Below are positions 35,279 to 44,638 of a stretch of 64,000 nucleotides of DNA, in pieces (the stretch's first letter is position 1; every line of letters begins with the position of its first letter). Below the pieces are notes generated by a model, which did no database searches, was not told the DNA's origin, and saw only the letters and a list, made by a program, of their open reading frames with translations. The position numbers were made by a program, and so were the translations under genes. This DNA comes from an uncultured Lactobacillus sp. (GTDB lineage Bacteria; Bacillota; Bacilli; Lactobacillales; Lactobacillaceae): the NCBI GenBank assembly GCA_937916845.1, contig CALFSK010000023.1, positions 43,966 through 107,965 on the forward strand, written 5' to 3'.

Positions 35279-36523
35279 ATGGCAAAGACGATGGAAAAAA
35301 TGCAATTAGCACTCGATCCGGTCCTAACTAAATTCAGCAATTTGAAAATTCTCTTAATTCTAAACATGGGCTTGAGTTTTATCGGCCCCCTAGTCTTGAT
35401 TGGTAGCCTATTCGTTATCGTGACACAGTTTCCTTGGGTTGGTTGGCAACACTTCATCCAGCCGGTTCTGCCACAATTGAAGGTTCCCATTCAATTGATT
35501 TTCAATTACTTTTCACTCTTAGTGGCCATTAACATGAGTTTTGCAGCGACTAAATTAAATCAATTGAGTCCGCAAGCAGGAACAAGTATCGGCATCATTG
35601 CCTATTTAATGGTTAATTTAACGACAACGGGGCATTTAAGTCGCACGGCGTTTGGGCCGGCTAACTTTTTTACCGCAATCATTGTGCCCATTTTAGCCAT
35701 TGAAGGACTGAACTGGTTATCTAATCACAACTTTCATCCCCAAAACACGGGTAATCTCCCACCGGCCGTGCCGGCATCGTTTCTAAGCGGACTACCCGCA
35801 CTGGGCGTTCTCCTGGTGACTGGCCTACTGCAATGGTTGTCACCCTGGTCAATCAGCACGTTAATTCAGCGTATCTTTACGCCGCTGATCGTTGGGTTCA
35901 ATAGTTTTCTAGGTATTATGATCATCTTATTTTTAACATTACTCTTATGGGGATTAGGGATTCACGGCAACAACGTCATCGGCGCGCTGCTCAGTCCATT
36001 CTTCCTACAGTCGTTAGTGCTCAACGGTCTGAACGTGACTAACGGTCAGGCGGCTTCCCGAATCACCGCCGATGGTTTCCTAAACTTCGGAATGAACATT
36101 GGTGGTACCGGGGCCATTCTTGCGCTAACCCTGTGCGCGTTAACCGCAAAAAGTAAGCGCTTCAAAGAATTGGGCCAGATGAGTCTACTGCCTTCATGCT
36201 TCGGCATTAGTGAAGCGGTCATGTTTGGCCTCCCCGTCGTGATGAATCCAATTCTTGTAATCCCATTTATTGGAATTCCCATGCTCTTACAGGGATTAAC
36301 CTACGTCTTAATGCAGGCGCACGTTATCGGCATGGTCGTGGCCCAAGTTCCATGGACCACCCCAACGATTTTAAACGGTTTCCTCGTTACCGGGGGCGAT
36401 TGGCGCGCCGCCGTCTGGCAATTGCTTGAACTGATTATTGCCGTTGTCATCTACTGGCCCTTCTTCCACGCCTATGACCGCCAAACCTGGCAGGGAGAAC
36501 AACTGCAGGCCAGCTCTAATTAA
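35279..36523 (+). CDS. PTS EIIC component, lactose/cellobiose family
   Basis: 414 aa from ATG at 35279, 9 bases after GAGG; an upstream in-frame GTG overlaps that site. About ten membrane helices. The stretch GFLNFGMNIGGTGAILALTLCALTAKSKRFKELG and the PSCFGISEAVMFGLPVVMNP motif are typical of the LacE/CelB EIIC family, the latter being the substrate-binding loop. No EIIA or EIIB gene lies nearby, so it must borrow these. Followed at 24 bases by an esterase and a ROK kinase, then an AraC regulator. The sugar is unknown, most likely a beta-glycoside. Confidence 0.9.
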   Translation: MAKTMEKMQLALDPVLTKFSNLKILLILNMGLSFIGPLVLIGSLFVIVTQFPWVGWQHFIQPVLPQLKVPIQLIFNYFSLLVAINMSFAATKLNQLSPQAGTSIGIIAYLMVNLTTTGHLSRTAFGPANFFTAIIVPILAIEGLNWLSNHNFHPQNTGNLPPAVPASFLSGLPALGVLLVTGLLQWLSPWSISTLIQRIFTPLIVGFNSFLGIMIILFLTLLLWGLGIHGNNVIGALLSPFFLQSLVLNGLNVTNGQAASRITADGFLNFGMNIGGTGAILALTLCALTAKSKRFKELGQMSLLPSCFGISEAVMFGLPVVMNPILVIPFIGIPMLLQGLTYVLMQAHVIGMVVAQVPWTTPTILNGFLVTGGDWRAAVWQLLELIIAVVIYWPFFHAYDRQTWQGEQLQASSN

Positions 36524-36547
36524 ATCTGATTCAGGAGGATTTCTAAA

Positions 36548-37336
36548 ATGTCTCTACATCAAACCACGTTTTATTCTAACGAATTACAAATGAACACGAC
36601 AGCGTACGTCATCTTACCAGAATCAAAAGTGGGTAATGACGTCCCCATTCAACCGGCGGACCACCGCCTACCCGTTATGTGGCTCTTGCACGGCCTGTTC
36701 GACGATGAATCAATGTTCTTACGCTACACATCAATCGAACGCTACGCAAGCGATACGGGAATTGCCGTCGTCATGCCCCGTGCTGAACGGAGTTTTTACA
36801 CCGACATGGCCGCGGGTGGCCGCTACTGGCACTTCATTACCGAAGAACTCCCACAACGGATGCGCTTCTTCTACCCCCTGTCACTAGCTCCTAGCGAAAA
36901 CTTCGTCGCCGGGGCTTCCATGGGTGGCTACGGCGCTTATAAATGGGCCTTCACCCATCCCGAGCGCTTCGCCGCGGTCGCAGCCCTTTCCGGGGTGATG
37001 GACGTCACCGAGTTTGGTCAGGAGAACCCTAACCTGGTGCCCGACTGGTCCTTAATTTTTGATCAGTCCGACCTTCATCAGACCCCCGCAGACCTGACCT
37101 ACTTAGCCACTCACTTACCAGCAAACCAGCTCCAAGTACTCCAAACGGTTGGAACTGAGGATTTTCTTTACCAGATGAACCAAGCCATCCGTCCCGTGCT
37201 AACCAAGACATTTGCTGAGCGTTACACTTACCTTGAGGGGCCCGGCAACCACGATTTCAAGTTCTGGGATCACCAGTTACCAACAATTATGGCTTGGTTT
37301 AAAACAATTTTGACAAATAAGGAAGGTACTAAATAA
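36548..37336 (+). CDS. Alpha/beta-hydrolase, esterase D / EstA type
   Basis: 262 aa. ATG at 36548 follows AGGAGG. The nucleophile elbow is GASMGGYGA (about 118-126, catalytic Ser). The oxyanion region is WLLHGLFDDE. Catalytic Asp and His are visible in TVGTEDFLY and GPGNHDFKFW. Related lactobacillal and lactococcal enzymes cleave short-chain acyl esters. In this operon it may remove acetyl groups from imported sugars. It has no signal peptide. Its stop overlaps the ROK kinase start (TAATG). Confidence 0.88.
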   Translation: MSLHQTTFYSNELQMNTTAYVILPESKVGNDVPIQPADHRLPVMWLLHGLFDDESMFLRYTSIERYASDTGIAVVMPRAERSFYTDMAAGGRYWHFITEELPQRMRFFYPLSLAPSENFVAGASMGGYGAYKWAFTHPERFAAVAALSGVMDVTEFGQENPNLVPDWSLIFDQSDLHQTPADLTYLATHLPANQLQVLQTVGTEDFLYQMNQAIRPVLTKTFAERYTYLEGPGNHDFKFWDHQLPTIMAWFKTILTNKEGTK

Positions 37337-38220
37337 TGACACAAACAATTGGTTTAATTGACGTTGGCGGCACTAGCATCAAGCTGGGGGCTTGGGCGGA
37401 TCAACAAGTCCACACTTATCCGGCCATTCCAACACCCACAACTTTAGATGAATTTTATACCGCCCTCACCGCGGCCGTTGAACAGATGAAACGCGACTAC
37501 CATATTAGCGGGGTCGGCATCAGTTCTCCCGGTGCCGTTAACAAACAGAGTGGTCAAATTGAAGGTGCGAGCGCCATTCCTTACATCCACTACTTCGACA
37601 TTCATTCAGCACTGGTAGAAAAGTTTGGCCTTCCCGTCACCATCGAAAACGACGCCAACTGCGCCGCCTTAGCTGAAGTCGCAGCTGGTGCTGGTAAAGA
37701 CGTTGATAACCTAATTTTCATGATTATCGGAACCGGGATTGGCGGCGCCATCATCGAACATAAACAGGTTGAACACGGCGCCCACCTCTTTGGCGGTGAA
37801 CTTGGTTACATGTTAATGGACGACCAGTCGACCTTAAGTGAACTCGGCTCACCAGTCCGGGTCGGTAAACGGTACACGAAGCGCGTTAACGACGGTAAGA
37901 CTTACAGTGGTAAGGACGTTTTCGCCTTGGCTGACCAAGGAAACGCCGACGCAAAAGCCGAAGTTCAAACCATGTACGCCGCTTTAGCGAAGGCCATTTA
38001 CAACTTGCAATACAGCTTCGATCCTGAAAAGATCGTTTTAGGCGGGGCAGTCTCGAATAACCCCGAACTAATTCCCGGCATTCTTGCTGAAATCAAAAAG
38101 ATTCGCAAAATCGTGACCATCGCCCCCTTTGATCCCGAAGTGGTGCCATGTGCTTTCACTGACGGGGCCAATTTACGCGGGGCCGCGGTTGATTTTATGA
38201 ATACTTATCCAGAAAAATAA
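37336..38220 (+). CDS. ROK-family sugar kinase
   Basis: 294 aa. N-terminal phosphate motif IDVGGTSIKLGA (about 8-19), catalytic Asp in TIENDANCAALAE, and IIGTGIGGAII. The Cys-rich zinc motif usual after GGELG in glucokinases is missing (GGELGYMLMDDQSTLSELG), as in lactobacillal and listerial beta-glucoside kinases. So it may phosphorylate a glucoside or another sugar rather than free glucose. Translationally coupled to the esterase and co-transcribed with EIIC. Confidence 0.9.
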   Translation: MTQTIGLIDVGGTSIKLGAWADQQVHTYPAIPTPTTLDEFYTALTAAVEQMKRDYHISGVGISSPGAVNKQSGQIEGASAIPYIHYFDIHSALVEKFGLPVTIENDANCAALAEVAAGAGKDVDNLIFMIIGTGIGGAIIEHKQVEHGAHLFGGELGYMLMDDQSTLSELGSPVRVGKRYTKRVNDGKTYSGKDVFALADQGNADAKAEVQTMYAALAKAIYNLQYSFDPEKIVLGGAVSNNPELIPGILAEIKKIRKIVTIAPFDPEVVPCAFTDGANLRGAAVDFMNTYPEK

Positions 38221-38314
38221 GTTTTTTTGCATTTTTTAGCACGTGTCACCCGCGTTCACGAGTGCCGCGTGCTATTATAAATGACGTTAGATTAAGTTGG
38301 GGGGCCTTTTTACT

Positions 38315-39121
38315 ATGCGCTATAGCTTTCGTGTTACTGACCGATCACTACCGTTCTTCGTAGACAGTATCGGCTATGATTGGCACCAAGAAGATATTAA
38401 CCGTCCTCACGGCTACCCATACGTTCACTGGTTACAAGGCTTATCGGGTACCGGTGAAGTAACCGTGGGTGATCACACTTTTTCACTGGAACCGGGACAA
38501 GGCCTTCTGATCAATCAAGGCATCCCACACGCCTACCACTCAAACGGTGGCGATTGGCAAACCGAGTTCTTTACCTTCGGCGGTGCTTTAATTGCGGAAG
38601 CCACGGCCATGCTGGGTTTTCATGATTATTTATTGATTAAAGAAGAGGACAACCAGGTGTTTGATTTTATTAAAACGCATCACTTGGAAATTGAGGACCC
38701 CGATCCACTGAAGATTTACCATTCATCTGAGTTAGTGTACAGTTTCCTACTATTATTAAAGCGCCACATGATCACCAATCCACGTAATCAACCAATTTAC
38801 CAAAACGTGATTGAGCCAATTATTCAATTGATTCACGACCGTTACAGTGAAGACCTTGAGAACAACGATTTTGCGGAGTTTTCTAATTATAGTGAACAGT
38901 ACATCTTGGAAGTCTTTCGTAAGTTTGCGGGCACGTCGCCGCACCAGTACTTACTGCAGTACCGAATTCAAAAGGCCAAGGAACTCCTGCTAAATAACTC
39001 AAAGTATTCCGTTGAACAGGTTGGTAAAATGGTTGGCTTTAACACTAACAGCCACTTCATCTCCGTCTTCAAACGTTTTGAGCACATCACACCCGGGAAG
39101 TTCCGGCATTTCTACTTTTAA
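38315..39121 (+). CDS. AraC-family transcriptional regulator
   Basis: 268 aa from ATG at 38315, 9 bases after GGGGGG. N-terminal cupin sugar-sensing domain (about 1-150: PYVHWLQGLSGTGEVTVGDHTFSLEPGQGLLINQGIPHAYHS) and a C-terminal double HTH (about 185-268, ending SHFISVFKRFEHITPGKFRHFYF). It lies 95 bases after the ROK kinase and probably controls the EIIC-esterase-kinase operon. A dyad TAGCACG...CGTGCTA at about 38237-38274 precedes it and could be its own operator. Confidence 0.92.
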   Translation: MRYSFRVTDRSLPFFVDSIGYDWHQEDINRPHGYPYVHWLQGLSGTGEVTVGDHTFSLEPGQGLLINQGIPHAYHSNGGDWQTEFFTFGGALIAEATAMLGFHDYLLIKEEDNQVFDFIKTHHLEIEDPDPLKIYHSSELVYSFLLLLKRHMITNPRNQPIYQNVIEPIIQLIHDRYSEDLENNDFAEFSNYSEQYILEVFRKFAGTSPHQYLLQYRIQKAKELLLNNSKYSVEQVGKMVGFNTNSHFISVFKRFEHITPGKFRHFYF

Positions 39122-39126
39122 AAGCC

Positions 39127-39178
39127 AAGAGCATCATCATAAGACTGACCTAACTAGTCTTACGATGGTGCTCTTTAT
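39127..39178. terminator. Bidirectional intrinsic terminator
   Basis: AAGAGCATCATC.TAAGACT pairs with AGTCTTA.GATGGTGCTCTTT. It separates the convergent AraC and SGNH genes. Confidence 0.88.
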
Positions 39179-40177
39179 TTAATCAAAAAATTCTAAGCCA
39201 AACTGACTCCTAAGCTTATTTGCTAGGTAAAATCCCAACTTTCTCGATCCTACTGCATTAGGATGAAGTCCATCCGTCAGCTCAAATTGCCAATTACCAG
39301 TATCAACATACACCGCATTAGGGACTGTCTTAACCACGCGTTGAATTTCTGCTGAAAAGTCACCGACAAATGGACGTAAAGCGACAATTGGCACTCCGGG
39401 AGCTCGTTTACTTACAGCTTCCATAAAGGCTTGGTACTCTGATTCAAATGAGTCGCGATTATCCCGATCATTAGTCCCGTAATTGACGATACAAATATCT
39501 GGCTGATCACAAGTTGCAGGAACACCATTCATTGCAAAGTCTAAGTAATTCAGAGCTTTAGGAACATCACCTGATCCCCCCGTTGTCACTCCGGTTGCGC
39601 CGAATGCCATTGGAATATTGGCTAATCGCAAGTTTTCCGACGCGACATTGCCATAAGACTGAATATAACTATTAGTTTCCGGTTCCGGGTCACCATTAAC
39701 GTGAATGCCCGCCGTAATTGAATCACCTAAAAACCAAGCGACTTTATTCGTGGGTTTAATCGGCTGAGCATTCGTTGTCGTAATAGCTTTAACTGCCAAT
39801 CCCTTACCACCAAACCAGACATCATCCGTTTCTTTGATTGCATCAACAACGACGCGAACATTATGTTTCCCGGGGTTTAAACATTTAGAAATAATACAGT
39901 GTTCCGTAGCTGGCATTTTTCGATAAGGCTGATGATCAATGGAAACAGCAATAATACCCATCGTTTGTAAAATTTCAAAGTCAATCTCTAAGTAAGTTCC
40001 TTCGAATTGAAGGTACATCGATGAGCCTTCCGTTATCGTGCTAACCGTTATCCCATCATCCGTTTTTTGTTCAAACCACCTTCCCTGAAAGTATGCTTCA
40101 GGAATTGCCTTAAAATTGGCCTCAGCTGGCCCCATTTCTAATCTATTTGCATAATTAAAAACATGTTCACCAAGCAT
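39179..40177 (-). CDS. SGNH/GDSL hydrolase with jelly-roll N-domain (carbohydrate esterase-like)
   Basis: 332 aa from ATG at 40177 (GGAG 8 bases before; a GTG three bases upstream is also possible). Residues about 1-145 are a beta-rich domain (RWFEQKTDDGITVST...GSSMYLQFEG) as in CE2-type acetylxylan esterases. The catalytic part has FLGDSITAG (Ser nucleophile), the Gly block GGSGD, YGTNDRDN (Asn block) and LTDGLHPN (Asp-x-x-His). It likely deacetylates oligosaccharides inside the cell, as there is no signal peptide. It follows the ABC importer operon after a terminator. The GC is lower than in neighbouring gal genes. Confidence 0.85.
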   Translation of the reverse strand: MLGEHVFNYANRLEMGPAEANFKAIPEAYFQGRWFEQKTDDGITVSTITEGSSMYLQFEGTYLEIDFEILQTMGIIAVSIDHQPYRKMPATEHCIISKCLNPGKHNVRVVVDAIKETDDVWFGGKGLAVKAITTTNAQPIKPTNKVAWFLGDSITAGIHVNGDPEPETNSYIQSYGNVASENLRLANIPMAFGATGVTTGGSGDVPKALNYLDFAMNGVPATCDQPDICIVNYGTNDRDNRDSFESEYQAFMEAVSKRAPGVPIVALRPFVGDFSAEIQRVVKTVPNAVYVDTGNWQFELTDGLHPNAVGSRKLGFYLANKLRSQFGLEFFD

Positions 40178-40203
40178 CACTTATTCTCCTATCTTTGAAT
40201 TAA

Positions 40204-40240
40204 TAAAAGCGACATTTCAATCAATGAAATGTCGCTTTTA
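40204..40240. terminator. Intrinsic terminator of the ABC importer operon
   Basis: AAAAGCGACATTTCA pairs perfectly with TGAAATGTCGCTTTT. It works on both strands. From 40241 to 40415 I see no gene or signal. Confidence 0.88.
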
Positions 40241-40415
40241 CTACTTTATGAGTTGCTGGTCACTAACCAATCTCATTGATTATGTCTTTCCAATTGGGAG
40301 TGGGCCTATTAGATATTACAATCAACTTAATATATTGACTGGCAGGTTGGGGTAGTGATTATAACCAGCCAATTATTGGTAAACCAACTGTCCCCTAAAG
40401 TATTGCCAATTCGTT

Positions 40416-41234
40416 TTAACCCTTATTGGCACCCGTCATACCTTGAACAAAGTACTTTTGTAAGAAGAGGAAGATAACGAAAATTGGAATAGTTGAGATA
40501 ATAATCAAAACCATAATAATCCCGTAATCAATTGAGAAGTTCGTTGTTGCTGATAATCCGGAAATCAATAGTGGCAATGTCTTTTGGTCATCACTCTGCA
40601 AGACGATTAAAGGCCACATATAGTTGTTCCAGGCACCCATGAAGGAGTAAATTGCAGCAGCCGCGAAGGTTGAACGCAATTGTGGTAATACCACGCTCCA
40701 GAAAATTCTTATTTCACTGGCGCCATCAATCCGTGCCGATTCAATCGTATCAATCGGGAACGTTTCCAAACTTTGATGGAAGAAGAAGATCAAGAACACT
40801 GAGAGAATACCTGGTAAAACAACCGCCCAAGCATTATTGACCAAACCAAAGTTTGTCATCATCCGGTATAGCGGAATCATTAACACAGAGAATGGAATCA
40901 TCATGGAAGCAATGAAAATTGAGTAAACCCAATTTTTACCACGTGAACGATAAATCTGAAAACCATAGGCGGCTAACGATGAAACAATGATTGAAAGCAC
41001 AGTTACTAATACAGCAATTTTCAAACTGTTCCAAAAGTCTTGGACAACCGTTGTCTGAGCAAATGTATGGTGCCAATTATTCATAAATTGATCACCGAAC
41101 GACATTTTCCCAGCGATAATCTGACTTGAAGAGTTCGTTGAGCCGATAATCATCCAAACGAATGGGAACACGCTGATGAAAGAACAGACGATAATAAATA
41201 AATATTTAAAGAATTGACTTACTTTATTAGTCAT
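40416..41234 (-). CDS. Carbohydrate ABC transporter permease (MalG type)
   Basis: 272 aa, six membrane helices. The EAA loop is ESARIDGASEIRIFWSVVLPQLRS (about 165-188), the contact with the ATPase. The start overlaps the end of the MalF-type permease gene by 8 bases. With the upstream permease and binding protein it forms a CUT1 sugar importer; MsmK-type ATPase is encoded at 44639. Confidence 0.94.
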   Translation of the reverse strand: MTNKVSQFFKYLFIIVCSFISVFPFVWMIIGSTNSSSQIIAGKMSFGDQFMNNWHHTFAQTTVVQDFWNSLKIAVLVTVLSIIVSSLAAYGFQIYRSRGKNWVYSIFIASMMIPFSVLMIPLYRMMTNFGLVNNAWAVVLPGILSVFLIFFFHQSLETFPIDTIESARIDGASEIRIFWSVVLPQLRSTFAAAAIYSFMGAWNNYMWPLIVLQSDDQKTLPLLISGLSATTNFSIDYGIIMVLIIISTIPIFVIFLFLQKYFVQGMTGANKG

Positions 41235-42105
41235 CGCTCTTCGCCACCTTCATTTGAATTAACGAGAGAATCAGGATGATAAACATCACAACGTACGACA
41301 AGGAAGCCGCATAACCGAAGTTTGGTACAAACTTGAATGAAACGTTGTAAATGTACATCGCAATCGTCATGGAAGAGTTATTTGGTCCACCGGCAGTAAT
41401 ATTCATCGGTTCATCGAACAACTGTAGCGTACTGATTGTTGATTGTACGGCAGTAAATAAGATGATTGGCCGTAATGCTGGTAACGTGATATGAATAAAC
41501 TGTTGAATTTTAGAAGCACCATCAATATCAGCTGCTTCGTAAATTTCTTCAGAAACATTTTGTAAACCAGCTAAGAAGAAGATCATGTTGTAACCAGTCC
41601 ACCGCCATAGTAACGCCAAGATAATAACAACTTTTGCCATTGCCGGGTCTGTTAACCACGGGATGGGTGATGAGATAACATGCAACGTATTCATAAGGAA
41701 CACGTTAATTAAGCCATCACTTGAAAACAACATTTTGAATAATACTGAGTAGGAAACTAATGACGTTACACAAGGTAAGAAGATTAGTAAGCGCCAAAAG
41801 CCTCTTAATCTTAGTTTCTTAGAATTCAGCACAACCGCTAGGATAATCGCAAAAATCAACATAATAGGAACTTCTACGATTAAGAAGAGGAATGAATTCC
41901 CTAGTGAACTCCAGAAAACATTGTCATGGAAAATCCGGACAAAGTTACCAAAGCCCACAAACTTACTGCTATCCCCGGAAATTGATGAAAACACCAATTT
42001 AACGGAATTTAAAATCGGATAGAGCATGAAGACTACGAAACCGACGATTGATAGGCCAATGAACCACCAACCAATTCGATTCGTTCTCTCATTTACACCG
42101 TTCAT
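41227..42105 (-). CDS. Carbohydrate ABC transporter permease (MalF type)
   Basis: 292 aa, six membrane helices. The EAA loop is EAADIDGASKIQQFIHITLPALRP (about 190-213). N-terminal start MNGVNERTNRIGWW. It lies 47 bases after the binding-protein gene and overlaps the next permease. CUT1 family, importing oligosaccharides. Confidence 0.94.
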   Translation of the reverse strand: MNGVNERTNRIGWWFIGLSIVGFVVFMLYPILNSVKLVFSSISGDSSKFVGFGNFVRIFHDNVFWSSLGNSFLFLIVEVPIMLIFAIILAVVLNSKKLRLRGFWRLLIFLPCVTSLVSYSVLFKMLFSSDGLINVFLMNTLHVISSPIPWLTDPAMAKVVIILALLWRWTGYNMIFFLAGLQNVSEEIYEAADIDGASKIQQFIHITLPALRPIILFTAVQSTISTLQLFDEPMNITAGGPNNSSMTIAMYIYNVSFKFVPNFGYAASLSYVVMFIILILSLIQMKVAKSDD

Positions 42106-42152
42106 GTTTGATACCCTCCCAAACTACAAATATCAATCAGGGGTTAGTAAAT

Positions 42153-43466
42153 CTATTTACCATCGACCTGTGTCTTATAAGCATCTTGAATCTTGCTGAT
42201 CGTACTGTTCAAGCTAGTCTTGCCTGAGTAATAGTTACCCAAGTTGCTTTGGAAAACAGTTTCCAATTCAACTGAGTGTGTCCCGTATGAAACAGCTGGA
42301 ATCTTGTTCATGTTAGTTGCAAAGTATTGGTTAACTTTTTGACCAACAAATGGATCAGTTTGTTTCCATTCTTTGTTCTTCTTAGCTGGTTTGTAAGTCG
42401 TAATTGCAGCTTGATCCTTTAAGACTTTGGCGTAGAACTTAGAATTACCGTCATACATCGTCTTCAAAAATTCTTTAGCTGCTTTATCAGCTTTAGCATT
42501 ACCAGTGTTCAAAGCATAGAGACTGGAACCACCTTCGTTAGTTGCGTTAACGGCACCTTTGACACTAGATACACGTGGTACCGTTGCAACGCCCCATTTG
42601 CCCTTCATGTTCTTATCAGACTTAATGGTCGGTAAGTACCAAGCACCTTCAACAATGGCTAAATCGTTACCATTGAAGACGGCTTTGTTACGACTGTTAA
42701 AGTCACTGTAACCTTTAATGACACCAGCATCATTCATCTTCTTGATGGTCTTAATGGTTTCCTTAAAGGCGGTTGAATTAACATTTAACTTACCTGAGTC
42801 AGTGAAGTACCAGTTACCCGTTGATTGTAAAATCTGACGAACCATGTCTGGATCTTGACCAAGTAAAGTACCAGTACCTATGATATCTTTGCCACTGCCC
42901 TTTTTGACTTTTTGAGCAAGCTTGATAAATTGATCCCAAGTAATGTTATTCAAGTCTTTAGCAGTTACACCGTACTTAGCAAAAACGTCTTTCCGGTAAT
43001 ACAATGCAGAAACACCTGAATCAAATGGAACCCCGTAAGTCTTACCTTGATAAGTAACGATATTCTTCTTATAACCTGAGAAATTATTCAAATTAATAGA
43101 ACTGTTAGTATTGAAATACTTAGTATAGGAAGATAGCATCTTTTGCGCGTTATAATCTTCAATCGTTACAATGTTAGGAAAACTACTTTGCTTACCAGCT
43201 GACAAAACAGTCTGTAATTTAGTGACATAATCACCTTGGGTTTGAACCTTAAATTTAACACCTGAGTTCTTATGTTCTGCGTTATACATCTTAACCGCAG
43301 TTTTCATATTTGGTACCGTGAAATTAGGATCATCTGCCCAAATCGTAACGGTAGTAGTTCCTGATTTCGATGAAGAGTTTGACGAGTTACCACATGCAGT
43401 TAGCAAGGTCGTACTTGCCAATACAACCCCAACTCCTAGTAGAGCTTTAGTAAACTTTTTCATCAT
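42153..43466 (-). CDS. Sugar-binding lipoprotein of the ABC importer
   Basis: 437 aa from ATG at 43466, 5 bases after AAGGAGG. The lipobox LLTAC (Cys about 25) marks a lipoprotein. A Ser/Asn linker and a family-1 extracellular binding domain follow (TTVTIWADDPN, YGVPFDSGVSALYYRKDVFAKYG). It captures the sugar outside the membrane. The sugar cannot be named; neighbours (SGNH esterase, possible alpha/beta-glycosidases elsewhere) suggest an acetylated plant oligosaccharide. Preceded by an exact cre site. Confidence 0.93.
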   Translation of the reverse strand: MMKKFTKALLGVGVVLASTTLLTACGNSSNSSSKSGTTTVTIWADDPNFTVPNMKTAVKMYNAEHKNSGVKFKVQTQGDYVTKLQTVLSAGKQSSFPNIVTIEDYNAQKMLSSYTKYFNTNSSINLNNFSGYKKNIVTYQGKTYGVPFDSGVSALYYRKDVFAKYGVTAKDLNNITWDQFIKLAQKVKKGSGKDIIGTGTLLGQDPDMVRQILQSTGNWYFTDSGKLNVNSTAFKETIKTIKKMNDAGVIKGYSDFNSRNKAVFNGNDLAIVEGAWYLPTIKSDKNMKGKWGVATVPRVSSVKGAVNATNEGGSSLYALNTGNAKADKAAKEFLKTMYDGNSKFYAKVLKDQAAITTYKPAKKNKEWKQTDPFVGQKVNQYFATNMNKIPAVSYGTHSVELETVFQSNLGNYYSGKTSLNSTISKIQDAYKTQVDGK

Positions 43467-43511
43467 TATTTCCTCCTTTTTCACAACCTAATGTTTTAAC
43501 AGTCCCTATTA

Positions 43512-43525
43512 TGTAACCGTTTACA
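43512..43525. promoter_or_regulatory. cre site of the ABC importer operon
   Basis: TGTAACCGTTTACA matches all 14 positions of the CcpA box and is a perfect palindrome, 46 bases before the binding-protein start. Confidence 0.85.
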
Positions 43526-43605
43526 CTGAGCGTCAACCGGATTTCTATCACATTATTTAGTAAAAATATAACGAATCTCGGTTTTTACCTGTTTTACCTA
43601 CTTTT

Positions 43606-44484
43606 TTACTCGAATGTCAGCAAATAACAGAACAATAAGTCGTTCATATCCTTCAAATCAAACCCCGTTGCCGTCTGGAATTTTCGTAATCGGTATTGGA
43701 GCGTATTGCGATGAACATACAACTGTTTCGCCGTATTGCTGATATTGCCACCATTTTGGTATAGTGTCGTAATCGTCGCCCGGGCATCCGGCATTGAGAG
43801 TAATTCGTGCTTACTGCGCACGATGAGTTCATTTTGGCTCAACTGCTTTTCAAAACAGTACTTTAGAATGCTATTAGCAATGGTAAAGACCCGCCGACTC
43901 GTATTCTGCTGAATCTGAAACTGGAACAACTCACGTTCACGCGCAAATACCGCACTCAAGTGGTTGTCAGCCGGCCAATACTGGCCAATATACAGCTTCG
44001 ATGCACAGTAAAAGTCGTTATCCAACGTCTGACTGATTCCTAAAAAATCATCACTGGCAAAGATTTTTCCATCTAACTTTTCGACCGCAATCGCCGTGTC
44101 CGCACTAATTAGAAAAGCATCTAGTAACGGGTGTTCAAACATTGATTGAAAGGCCGCCAACCATTTTGCGGGTGGAATCGTCGCGTCCTGATTAATAATT
44201 TGAATCTGGATAATCCGCACCATCTGCTTGGCCGTTGTCGTCGGTTCCTTCTCGCCTAAAAACAACTGCCGAAACCAGCGGTGCCCGTTTGCTAGTAACG
44301 TCTGGGTCGAACTTTGATCATTGACTAACAGCTTGAGCATCGCGATTTCGCGCGGTGTAAGACCGTTTGCGGGGAGCACCAACCACTCGCTCCCAAGCGG
44401 GAAATTCAAATATTGGTCATCATCAGCGGCCGTTGCTTGAAGGACCGCCTGAGGAAAAATGGTTTTGATCTGATTAATATCCAT
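43606..44484 (-). CDS. PucR/CdaR-type transcriptional regulator
   Basis: 292 aa from ATG at 44484, 9 bases after AAGGAG; a longer frame upstream lacks a site. The C-terminal HTH (about 225-290: LYQNGGNISNTAKQLYVHRNTLQYRLRKFQTATG) is the PucR/CdaR type. The N-terminal part is a sensory region with no domain I can name. It lies upstream of the ABC operon on the same strand and diverges from the msmK-type gene, so it probably regulates both. Activators of this type respond to organic acids or sugars. Confidence 0.88.
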   Translation of the reverse strand: MDINQIKTIFPQAVLQATAADDDQYLNFPLGSEWLVLPANGLTPREIAMLKLLVNDQSSTQTLLANGHRWFRQLFLGEKEPTTTAKQMVRIIQIQIINQDATIPPAKWLAAFQSMFEHPLLDAFLISADTAIAVEKLDGKIFASDDFLGISQTLDNDFYCASKLYIGQYWPADNHLSAVFARERELFQFQIQQNTSRRVFTIANSILKYCFEKQLSQNELIVRSKHELLSMPDARATITTLYQNGGNISNTAKQLYVHRNTLQYRLRKFQTATGFDLKDMNDLLFCYLLTFE

Positions 44485-44638
44485 CGTGTTGAACTCCTTA
44501 ACTAGTAAAACTTTTAGTAATAGTTTGTGCAAGCTGACAAAATTATTTTACTTCTTTTGTTCAAGATTAGCATATCTTTGTATCCGCTTTCAAACTATAA
44601 TCAGTTATGAAATTAAAACTAATGAGGACGTGAGCTAA

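Noticed and set aside
44581..44601. TTGTAT...TATAAT as a full promoter for msmK
   Set aside because: The spacing is only 12 bases; the TATAAT may be used, but a proper -35 box is not visible.
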